A stretch of DNA of 38,288 nucleotides from Bacteroidaceae bacterium. GTDB lineage: Bacteria; Bacteroidota; Bacteroidia; Bacteroidales; Bacteroidaceae. The notes below the pieces were generated by a model. It was not told the origin of the DNA. It saw only the letters and a list, made by a program, of their open reading frames with translations, and made no database searches. The translations under genes were made by a program, and so were the position numbers. How positions within the stretch are numbered: the stretch's first letter is position 1; the number at the start of each line of letters is the position of its first letter. Below are positions 18,271 to 24,786 of this stretch, in pieces. The stretch is from assembly GCA_017516885.1 (NCBI GenBank), contig JAFXAR010000068.1:1-38288 (forward strand), written 5' to 3'.

Positions 18271-18363
18271 AAAGCTTTAGTATTATTTTATTCTGCAAAC
18301 TTACTTTAAATCTGCGAACTGCAAAATTTTACAAAGTATTATTCAATGAAGCGCGCCATTTTT

Positions 18364-18423
18364 GCGGCTAACTGAGCGGCACTTTGCCTGTCAAAGAGGA
18401 TGAAGGGCTAGCCGCGGTTTTTT
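18364..18423. other. Branched hairpin upstream of the sialidase gene
   Basis: GCGGCTA (18364-18370) pairs with TAGCCGC (18409-18415). Inside the long loop CTTTG (18382-18386) pairs with CAAAG (18392-18396). On the plus strand GG and six T follow, which looks like a terminator tail. On the minus strand it would lie in a long leader of the sialidase mRNA, about 95-180 bases before its ATG. No coding frame covers it. A plus-strand terminator has no upstream plus-strand gene to serve, so a leader structure or a small RNA end is as likely. Confidence 0.45.
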
Positions 18424-18424
18424 A

Positions 18425-18501
18425 AGACACCTTAAACTGCATCTTTGTATTCAAGTTTTCAAATATAAGGTGTCTCATGCTCATCCGATGCTTGAAAACT
18501 T
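18425..18501. repeat. Two interleaved 10-bp inverted repeats (pseudoknot order)
   Basis: AGACACCTTA (18425-18434) is the reverse complement of TAAGGTGTCT (18466-18475). AAGTTTTCAA (18453-18462) is the reverse complement of TTGAAAACTT (18492-18501). The order is A, B, A', B', so both stems can form together only as a pseudoknot, with connectors of 18, 3 and 16 bases. The last base overlaps the stop codon of the membrane-protein gene. The minus strand also contains TATATTTG (18467-18460), a match to the -7 consensus. Confidence 0.6.
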
Positions 18502-19592
18502 TATTCCTTCTCGTTTCCTTTGCAATTCTTTTTTCTCAGAGTGTTGCACCAATATAAAATGCCCTTAATGATTTTATATATTACCCACAAAATAAAGAAC
18601 AGAATGATGAAGGGAGCAGCATAAGTTCCTATATACTGAACGACAATTGGCAGCCATGGAGAGTAAATGTAGTCATAGTCGTAGTCAATAATGTCGCTGT
18701 TGCATGCACTGTACAGTAAATATGCGGTAATTGTGGGCAGGTATAGCACGTTGCATATAAGAAGTATCCACCTGTATAGTTTCATGGTGAACTTTTTTTC
18801 GCGGAGTGCCCAAACAAACCATGGCGTGATAGCGGGAATAACAGATATGCCACATAAGAACAGAGCAGAATCCCATTTGACTTGCGACCAGCTGAAAGGC
18901 GAGAAGCAATAGTACCAGGTGTAGTCCGGGTTGCCACCCTGGTAGCTTGTGCTGGTGCGCCCTGAAATATAAATACTGAGTGCCAGCATGAGAATCGACC
19001 ATAAAATAGAGAAGGTTATTATTGCTCTGTTCAAATTGCGGCTGCTTGAAAATAAAATCCGTTTTTGGGGATTTGAACGGATGCAATATTTGTTATATGC
19101 ACAGGCAAGAACTTTTAAAGTCTCATTTATTGTCCATATAACGAAAAACGCACAAACACCAAGCCAGAATAGGGCTGTAAAGCCATCTTGCATAAAAAGC
19201 AGGGAACTGTCAGGGTTTCCGCATAATTCAAATCTGTCTTTATACGCTCTGCTTGCATAAAACGAGACTATTCCCAGTGAAAGTAAAATGTCACATGCCA
19301 GTAGCCATAATCTGTATGGTTTCATGGAGAACCTCGCCTTTCGGAATGCCCATGCAATCCATGGGGTAAAGGTGGGGATTATGATGATGCAGATGAACTT
19401 AGCTATTTTGCTCCATTCCACATTGCTTACACTGAAATCGGGTGAAAGGGTTGCTGTCACATGACCTAAGTTGTTATATGTGATTTGCAAGCGTCCGCAG
19501 TCGTAAAAAAAGGGAAAAAGCAGAAGAATAGACCAGAACAGGCAAATTGTGATTATTGCCTTTCTTAAAAATTTGTTTTCAGTTGTTGGCAT
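18501..19592 (-). CDS. Eight-TM membrane protein built from two tandem 4-TM halves
   Basis: A 363-residue hydrophobic protein that I cannot assign to a family. It consists of two similar halves of four predicted membrane segments. Matching landmarks are AIITICLFWSILLL (13-26) and AIITFSILWSILML (second half), P-T-F-T-P-W-I-A-W-A-F-R-K and P-A-I-T-P-W-F-V-W-A-L-R-E-K, and F-S-M-K-P-Y-R-L-W-L-L and F-T-M-K-L-Y-R-W-I-L-L. Each half also keeps a WS.V.W-type segment before its second helix. The C-terminus is basic and probably cytoplasmic. It starts 16 bases after the cutC stop, so it is probably the third gene of a fucosidase-cutC operon. No enzyme motif or transporter signature is visible. Confidence 0.75.
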   Translation of the reverse strand: MPTTENKFLRKAIITICLFWSILLLFPFFYDCGRLQITYNNLGHVTATLSPDFSVSNVEWSKIAKFICIIIIPTFTPWIAWAFRKARFSMKPYRLWLLACDILLSLGIVSFYASRAYKDRFELCGNPDSSLLFMQDGFTALFWLGVCAFFVIWTINETLKVLACAYNKYCIRSNPQKRILFSSSRNLNRAIITFSILWSILMLALSIYISGRTSTSYQGGNPDYTWYYCFSPFSWSQVKWDSALFLCGISVIPAITPWFVWALREKKFTMKLYRWILLICNVLYLPTITAYLLYSACNSDIIDYDYDYIYSPWLPIVVQYIGTYAAPFIILFFILWVIYKIIKGILYWCNTLRKKNCKGNEKE

Positions 19593-19608
19593 GGTGCTTG
19601 TTCTTAAT

Positions 19609-20349
19609 TTAAACAGTTCTTAACCTCTCAATAATTGCCGCCACTTCCTCTTTGCATGTCTCTTTGCGGGCGTATTCATCGCTGCCGGGGCTTCCCATGC
19701 TTACTCCGCCATGACGGAATTTCATGCCGCTCCCGACGCTTTTGCGGGCCGATGCGTGTATCTCTCCTGCACCTGTTGATTGCACTATTTTTGCTGCATT
19801 GATGCTGCTCACGCCGCATCCGGGCATTATTGATATGCGGCCGGCGGCCTGTTCCACAAGCTCTTTCAGCAGAGGTATTCCGGCTTCGGCCGTTGCTGCC
19901 TGGCCCGATGTGAGCACTCTGTCGCATCCGAGGGCTATTAGCTCTTCAAGAGCCTCTTTAGGATTGCGGCACATGTCAAACGCGCGGTGGAAGGTAACGC
20001 TCATGCCATTGGCGGTTGATATGAGGCGTCTGCACAGGAGGGTGTCAATGTCACCGTCAGCTGTCAGTGCGCCAATGACAACGCCGTCAACGCCCAGCTG
20101 CTTGCATGTGTATATATCCTGCTCCATGCAGGCCGCTTCGTGGCTGTCGTAAAGGAAATCTCCCCCGCGCGGGCGTATGAGCACGTTCAGCTTAATGCCT
20201 TTGACCTTGCGCGCCTGTTCAATGAGTCCGGCCGAGGGTGTCACGCCACCTACTTCCAGTGCGGCACACAACTCTATGCGCTGGGCGCCGCCATCGCGCG
20301 CTGCAATGGCGCTTTCTACGCTGCCCGCGCAAATTTCAAGTATAGTCAT
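19609..20349 (-). CDS. cutC: CutC family TIM-barrel protein
   Basis: A 246-residue protein, the usual CutC length. Family landmarks: LEICAGSVESA..A..GGAQRIELC at the start, the block VLIRPRGGDFLY (about 56-67), VIGALTADGDID, TFHRAFDM (about 128-135), and MPGCGVSS followed by EIHASAR (about 184-203). CutC was named for copper tolerance in E. coli, but the role has been questioned and a TIM-barrel fold suggests an enzyme. It lies 6 bases downstream of the alpha-L-fucosidase and 16 bases upstream of the 8-TM protein, so a function connected with sugar use is conceivable. No metal-binding cluster beyond scattered cysteines stands out. Confidence 0.93.
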   Translation of the reverse strand: MTILEICAGSVESAIAARDGGAQRIELCAALEVGGVTPSAGLIEQARKVKGIKLNVLIRPRGGDFLYDSHEAACMEQDIYTCKQLGVDGVVIGALTADGDIDTLLCRRLISTANGMSVTFHRAFDMCRNPKEALEELIALGCDRVLTSGQAATAEAGIPLLKELVEQAAGRISIMPGCGVSSINAAKIVQSTGAGEIHASARKSVGSGMKFRHGGVSMGSPGSDEYARKETCKEEVAAIIERLRTV

Positions 20350-20355
20350 AAAGGG

Positions 20356-21681
20356 TTATTTTGTTATGAGTTCTATGATGTAGTCTGTGCCGCTTGGAAC
20401 TTCATTAAGTATAAGCTTTATTCCATCCTTTGTCTTTTTGGTCTTGATGCTCTTTTTGTCGGAGTATGTGAAAGCCTTCTTTACTTTGCAGTTGAGCGGA
20501 AGCAGAAGCTCCTTGCCCTCGAGCTTGAAAATGTGTACAAAAAGGCGGTTGCCCTTGCGTGTGGTCACTCCCCACTCCTGTGCCGGGATGTCGCCGGCGG
20601 TTGTGCCGTATACGGTCTCGCCGTTGGCGCGCAGCCACTCTCCCATCTCCTTCATGCGCTCAAGAGCAGCGGCGGGCAGTTCACCATTGGGCTGCGGACC
20701 TACATTCAGCAGCAGATTCGCGCCCTTGCCCGATGTGCTGACAAGAAGGCGCAGCAGGGTTTCTGTGCTTTTGTAGTTCTGGTCAACGAGCTTGTATCCC
20801 CACATGCCGTTCATCGTCTGGCAGGTCTCAAGCGGCAGACGGCTTACATCCTGACCGCTAAGCCCGGCCTTGTTCTCGCCCGGAAGGTCGCGCTCAAAAA
20901 TCTGTATGTCCTCTCCCGGATTGGGCGTCTCGTGGTGGTTGTTTCCTATGAGGCATGCCGGCTGCAGGCGGTGTATCATGGCATACTGCTCGTCAAGCTG
21001 CCAGTTGAAAGGGATGCTGTCCTGGTCGCGGTCCCATTTGCCGTCGAACCAGATTGCGCCAATCTCGCCGTAGTTTGTAAGCAGTTCGGTAAGCTGTCCG
21101 TTCATAAACTTGTAATATGCCGGCCAGTCGGCTTTTGCCATGTCGCGTCCAATTACCTTAGTTCCTGTGCGTCCTAAAGGATATTCATCGCGCGCCCAGT
21201 CAATGTGAGAGTAGTAGAGGTGCAGCTTGATTCCCTGCTTGTGGCACTCGTCGGTAAGCTCCTTGATTACGTCGCGCCCGAATGGAGTGGCGTCGACAAT
21301 GTTATAGCTGCTCTGTTCCGTGTCCCACATTGAGAAGCTGTCGTGGTGGCGGCTGGTAAAGCAGATGTATTTTGCGCCGGCATCCTTTATTGCGGCAACC
21401 CACTCCTTGGCGTTGAAGCGGTGGGGGTAGAAAGCGTCGGCAGCCTTGGCGTATTCGGCCTTGTCAATGGGGAAATTCTGCAAGTACCATTCGCCCTGTG
21501 CAAACATGCTGTAAATGCCCCAGTGAATGAATATTCCGAATTTGCTGTCGGCAAACTCCTGGCGTGCCTTGAGGTTTTCGGCTGTAGGTGTGTATTTTGC
21601 CTCTTGGGCATTAGCTTCTGCCGCAGCAAGCAATAGTGCCGCCAGCGCGCATGCTCCGATTGAATTTTTGATGATGTTCAT
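20356..21681 (-). CDS. Secreted alpha-L-fucosidase (GH29)
   Basis: A 441-residue protein with a signal peptide (1-25, ending EANAQ). GH29 landmarks are present: SKFGIFIHWG (about 47-55), SRHHDSFSMWD (110-120) and the nucleophile region GAIWFDGKWD, with D213 the expected nucleophile. NLLLNVGPQPNGELP (about 322-336) is the conserved end of the barrel, followed by a short C-terminal beta domain. No sorting tail is visible, so it probably stays in the periplasm. It would cleave terminal alpha-linked fucose from host glycans. It is the first gene of a probable operon with cutC (gap 6 bases). The DpnA-like methylase stops only 33 bases upstream on the same strand, so its promoter probably lies inside that gene or it is read through from it. 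Confidence 0.93.
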   Translation of the reverse strand: MNIIKNSIGACALAALLLAAAEANAQEAKYTPTAENLKARQEFADSKFGIFIHWGIYSMFAQGEWYLQNFPIDKAEYAKAADAFYPHRFNAKEWVAAIKDAGAKYICFTSRHHDSFSMWDTEQSSYNIVDATPFGRDVIKELTDECHKQGIKLHLYYSHIDWARDEYPLGRTGTKVIGRDMAKADWPAYYKFMNGQLTELLTNYGEIGAIWFDGKWDRDQDSIPFNWQLDEQYAMIHRLQPACLIGNNHHETPNPGEDIQIFERDLPGENKAGLSGQDVSRLPLETCQTMNGMWGYKLVDQNYKSTETLLRLLVSTSGKGANLLLNVGPQPNGELPAAALERMKEMGEWLRANGETVYGTTAGDIPAQEWGVTTRKGNRLFVHIFKLEGKELLLPLNCKVKKAFTYSDKKSIKTKKTKDGIKLILNEVPSGTDYIIELITK

Positions 21682-21714
21682 GACTGTTAGGTAGTTTTGT
21701 GAAATGTTAATTGT

Positions 21715-22605
21715 TCAAAATGGAAGTTCTGTTGCATATTCTGCCTCGTTTTCCGATACAATGTTTTTATATTTTGTTGTGCTGAATAATCGGGCCTGAC
21801 GTTGTAACTTGCCCAAATATTCATTTTGTTTTGCAAACTCTTTTATTTCCTCTTTTCTTTTTTGACTAAGCTGTAAATAAACTTCCTCTTTATCAATGCC
21901 AAGAAATCGGCGTTCTAATAAATTTGCAGCAATTCCAGTTGTGCTGCTGCCTGTAAATGGGTCAAGAATCCATGCTCCTTTGGGAGTTGATGCTTGAATT
22001 ATACGCGATAATACGCAGAGTGGTTTTTGTGTCGGGTGTTTGCCGCATGATTTTTCCCATCTTGCAATGGCCGGAAGATTCCAGACATCTCTCATTTGCT
22101 TTCCGCCGTTTATATCTTTCATTAGTTCGTAGTTAAAATAATGAGGTATGCTTGCATTCTTTTTTGCCCAAATTATATATTCGGCGGAATGGGTAAAGTA
22201 CCGGCACGAGAAGTTTGGTGGCGGATTGGTTTTTACCCATGTAACACAATTGAGAATTTTAAATTCTAACTCGGTCAAGCAGCGAGCGATAGAAAATATA
22301 TTATGATATGTTCCGCTTACCCAAATTGTGCCGTTTGCTTTTAGTTTGTTTTTACATGCAGTTAACCATTCTTTGTCAAATTCATAGTCTTTGGCTGCTC
22401 CTTGTGATTTGTCCCAGTCACCCTTGTTGACGCAAACTAATTTGCCGCTTTGTATACTCAAGCCTCCGTTGGAAAGATGATATGGCGGGTCTGCAAATAT
22501 CATGTCGAACTTGAAATCAAAGGAATTGAGCAGTTTGATGCAATCTCCTTTTAACAAAGTGAATTGTTTGTCGTCAGATTTATAGTACGGTACTATCATA
22601 TTCAT
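21715..22605 (-). CDS. DpnA-like adenine-N6 DNA methyltransferase (beta class)
   Basis: A 296-residue methylase with motif IV DPPY at 39-42, HPTQKP at 190-195 and motif I DPFTGSSTTG at 215-224, the beta-class order (IV before I). It is the third gene of a cassette with a Dam-type methylase and a DpnII-like nuclease, starting 17 bases after the nuclease stop. In the pneumococcal DpnII system the second methylase (DpnA) modifies GATC and can act on single-stranded DNA, protecting incoming plasmids during transformation; the same role is inferred here. Base composition is low-GC like the rest of the cassette. Confidence 0.88.
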   Translation of the reverse strand: MNMIVPYYKSDDKQFTLLKGDCIKLLNSFDFKFDMIFADPPYHLSNGGLSIQSGKLVCVNKGDWDKSQGAAKDYEFDKEWLTACKNKLKANGTIWVSGTYHNIFSIARCLTELEFKILNCVTWVKTNPPPNFSCRYFTHSAEYIIWAKKNASIPHYFNYELMKDINGGKQMRDVWNLPAIARWEKSCGKHPTQKPLCVLSRIIQASTPKGAWILDPFTGSSTTGIAANLLERRFLGIDKEEVYLQLSQKRKEEIKEFAKQNEYLGKLQRQARLFSTTKYKNIVSENEAEYATELPF

Positions 22606-22622
22606 AATGGACTCTCTACGGG

Positions 22623-23444
22623 TCAGTCTCCTTTTACTGTTTTGACGAAATCGTGTATTGTTGTAAGGTTATGGACTTGGGGTATTATGTTGTATGCTTC
22701 CTCCAATTTGTTTTTTGCTGAATTCCAGCCTTTGCCATCGGTTATCCAGACAAATTCATATTGGGGATATATATTTATTTTAGGTGCAATTTCTGAATAT
22801 GAACGTGCAGTTTCATTTAATTTAGAACCGCCGCTGTTGTAATAGTTTGTTTCAATCAGGTATGTTTTGTTCTTAGCTTCTATGACAAAGTCAAAGCGTT
22901 TTAAGTCTGTGCCTAATGTTTTAATGTCAGGAAATTCTGTGCTGTTCACTTCCGTTCGGAACTTAATTCCTGCTTCTGTGAACTTCTGTGCAACAACAGA
23001 TGCCATGATGTTTCCACCGCGATTTTTCCTGGCATTTGTGTCAAGGCCAACCTCTATGCCAAAAACATAATCAACGAGATTCGTAATTTGCTTTGAGGAA
23101 AAGACTTCTGCAAGTCCTGTACTCTCAATATAACAGCATATACTGTCAACATCGGTAAAGTAGGATTCGAGAAGTACGGGATTTAGTTTCTTGTTTAGAA
23201 CTTTCTTTTTATCTGATTTGCGAACCGCTATAAGAATGTCAAGGACGTCAAAGACTTTTGGATTTTCTTCATACAGTTCCTTAATAGATTCTTTTATGTT
23301 TGTTTTTCCAAGCAGATAGTTTAATTGATTGAGCTTTATGGCTATTTTAGATACATTCTTATAAACTTTGTCAAAGTCTGTAAATGATTCCAAGGTGGAA
23401 TTTGTCTCGCTGAGCTGAGACATAAATAGGTTGAAGTCTTTCAT
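22623..23444 (-). CDS. DpnII/MboI-like type II restriction endonuclease (GATC)
   Basis: A 273-residue protein close to the size of DpnII. It has the family block G-L-D-T-N-A-R-K-N-R-G-G (133-144) and the catalytic core RFDFVIEAKNKTYLIETNYY (183-202). D185 and E198 fit the PD-(D/E)xK pattern, with ETN in place of ExK, followed by GGSKLNE (205-211). This family cuts unmethylated GATC. The ATG lies one base after the stop of the Dam-type gene (TAA-G-ATG), so translation is probably coupled and the methylase is made first. Specificity is inferred from family resemblance and from the complete lack of GATC in this window. Confidence 0.88.
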   Translation of the reverse strand: MKDFNLFMSQLSETNSTLESFTDFDKVYKNVSKIAIKLNQLNYLLGKTNIKESIKELYEENPKVFDVLDILIAVRKSDKKKVLNKKLNPVLLESYFTDVDSICCYIESTGLAEVFSSKQITNLVDYVFGIEVGLDTNARKNRGGNIMASVVAQKFTEAGIKFRTEVNSTEFPDIKTLGTDLKRFDFVIEAKNKTYLIETNYYNSGGSKLNETARSYSEIAPKINIYPQYEFVWITDGKGWNSAKNKLEEAYNIIPQVHNLTTIHDFVKTVKGD

Positions 23445-23445
23445 C

Positions 23446-24339
23446 TTATTGTGTCGTGTTTGAAATTAAAATTTCTGAAACAGAACATCTTTTTAAGGGG
23501 TTGGCATTTATAAATCTTCTGGCAGATACTCGTTTAATGTTAAAAGTGGAGTAAATCCGGTCAAAAAATGATTTCTCGGCTTCTTCTTTTGCGTCGGAAT
23601 TGCTTGCAATGAAAAAAGACTTCATTCTTGATATTCGTGTGCAAAAGTCCCTTAAACGGATTTGTTCTGTATCACTAAATCCTTCTTTTGAATAGGACGT
23701 GAATGATGACGTTGCTGATATTGGTTTATACGGTGGGTCAAGATAGAAGATTGTGCTTTCTCCTGCATATTTTTCTGTTATTGAGAAATCGCCGCATAGA
23801 ATATCAACTTTTTGGAGCAGTGCTGATACAGCGTGTAAATTTTCTTTGTCGCATATTCTTGGATTTTCATATTTGCCATGAGGAACATTGAACATTCCCT
23901 TTGAATTTACACGGTACAGACCATTAAAACATGTTTTGTTTAAAAAAATAAATAGTGCAGCAAGCCTGACATCTGAAGCTTGCTTTGAGTTATACTCTGT
24001 TCTTCTTGATAAATAGTACTCCTTTCGCTTTTCAGTGTCTAAGGAAAGGTATTCTTTTTGTAATACCTCAAGTTGCAGGATTAAATCCTTTATGTTGTTT
24101 CTTATTATTCTATAAGTGCAAATGAGTTCGCTGTTAATGTCATTTATAATTGCGCGAGTTATATTTGGGTATTTTTGCAATATCCAAAAAAGTACGGCTC
24201 CTCCACCAACAAATGGTTCTATATAAGTGATTTCTTTGTATTTATGCAGGTTTTTTGGAAGTGATAGTTCTATCTCCTCCAACAGCTGGTATTTTCCACC
24301 CGCCCATTTTATAAAGGGTTTTGCATTTGTAGATTTCAT
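23446..24339 (-). CDS. dam: Dam/DpnM-type adenine-N6 DNA methyltransferase
   Basis: A 297-residue alpha-class methylase: KWAGGK (11-16, motif X), EPFVGGGAVLF (41-51, motif I) and DPPY (201-204, motif IV), followed by FSDTEQIRL. I chose the ATG at 24339; the frame is open to 24426, but that extension would run over the promoter boxes and into the divergent gene. It should methylate GATC and protect host DNA from the nuclease encoded next. The predicted transcript starts almost exactly at the ATG, so the message may be leaderless. Two sampled 60-base lines in this gene are 35% GC against 48-58% in flanking genes, a sign of acquisition by transfer. Confidence 0.93.
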   Translation of the reverse strand: MKSTNAKPFIKWAGGKYQLLEEIELSLPKNLHKYKEITYIEPFVGGGAVLFWILQKYPNITRAIINDINSELICTYRIIRNNIKDLILQLEVLQKEYLSLDTEKRKEYYLSRRTEYNSKQASDVRLAALFIFLNKTCFNGLYRVNSKGMFNVPHGKYENPRICDKENLHAVSALLQKVDILCGDFSITEKYAGESTIFYLDPPYKPISATSSFTSYSKEGFSDTEQIRLRDFCTRISRMKSFFIASNSDAKEEAEKSFFDRIYSTFNIKRVSARRFINANPLKRCSVSEILISNTTQ

Positions 24340-24344
24340 ATTTG

Positions 24345-24376
24345 CAAAAATAAACGAACAGCGCGAAAACCGCAAA
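24345..24376 (-). promoter_or_regulatory. Promoter of the restriction-modification cassette
   Basis: On the minus strand TTTG (24376-24373), a 20-base spacer and TATTTTTG (24352-24345) match the Bacteroides -33/-7 promoter fully. Transcription should begin at about 24339-24340, which is the A of the methylase ATG. Confidence 0.75.
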
Positions 24377-24382
24377 TTATTT

Positions 24383-24413
24383 TTTGTGTTTAAGTATTCA
24401 GTTGCTAATTTTG
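24383..24413 (+). promoter_or_regulatory. Promoter of the DUF4491 gene
   Basis: TTTG (24383-24386), a 19-base spacer and TAATTTTG (24406-24413) match the -33/-7 consensus. Expected start of transcription is near 24419, 20 bases before the ATG at 24439. Its -33 element lies only 6 bases from the -33 element of the divergent cassette promoter, so the two promoters are back to back. Confidence 0.75.
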
Positions 24414-24438
24414 CGTGGTGTATCAATATAAACTATTT

Positions 24439-24735
24439 ATGGAACTCAACTTCTCGGGAATAATAATTGGTGTTGCAACTTTTCTTGTAATTGGGCTTTT
24501 TCATCCGCTTGTCATAAAGGCGGAGTATTATATAGGCGTGAAGAGCTGGTGGCTTTTTCTGCTGTTAGGCATTGTGTCAGCAGCCGCTTCGCTGCTGGTG
24601 GAAAACCTTACTTTGTCAATAATTCTTGGCGTTGTGGCATTCTCTTCATTCTGGAGCATAGGAGAGGTTTTTGAACAGAAGAAAAGAGTGGAGAAGGGCT
24701 GGTTTCCTGCTAATCCGAAGAAAAAGCATAAATGA
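24439..24735 (+). CDS. DUF4491 family small membrane protein
   Basis: A 98-residue protein with three hydrophobic segments (about 7-25, 36-53 and 58-74) and a basic, Lys-rich end (NPKKKHK). The pattern MELNFSGIIIGVATFLVIG, FHPLVIKAEYYIG, SWWLFLLLGI and SFWSIGEVFEQKKRV.KGWFP.NPKR is that of DUF4491, a conserved Bacteroidales family of unknown function. I chose the ATG at 24439, since the -7 box ends at 24413 and the upstream ATG at 24415 would leave no leader. The last codons and the stop are part of a perfect palindrome (24723-24770). Confidence 0.9.
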   Translation: MELNFSGIIIGVATFLVIGLFHPLVIKAEYYIGVKSWWLFLLLGIVSAAASLLVENLTLSIILGVVAFSSFWSIGEVFEQKKRVEKGWFPANPKKKHK

Positions 24736-24770
24736 GAGATATTGCGCGCAATATCTCTCATTTATGCTTT
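24723..24770. terminator. 48-bp perfect palindrome between convergent genes
   Basis: Arms 24723-24746 and 24747-24770 are exact reverse complements without a spacer (outer end AAAGCATAAATGAGAG, centre TTGCGCGCAA). It includes the last codons and TGA of the DUF4491 gene and ends 16 bases before the stop of the M23 peptidase gene coming from the other side. A/T-rich outer ends give a U-rich 3' foot in both directions, so it should stop both transcripts. Confidence 0.82.
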
Positions 24771-24786
24771 ATAACTGCCCTGCTGA

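Noticed and set aside
18425..18501. Insertion-sequence end or MITE
   Set aside because: The inverted repeats are interleaved, not terminal; no transposase fragment or clear target duplication is visible nearby.
20140..21177. Long plus-strand open frame (345 codons) opposite cutC and the fucosidase
   Set aside because: It is antisense to two clear genes, rich in Cys, Val and Leu, without domain-like pattern or promoter; it arises from the codon bias of the real strand.
24337..24426. Longer start for the Dam-type methylase at 24426
   Set aside because: The extra 29 codons would lie over the -33 and -7 boxes and overlap the divergent gene region; Dam family proteins begin close to the KWAGGK motif as with the ATG at 24339.
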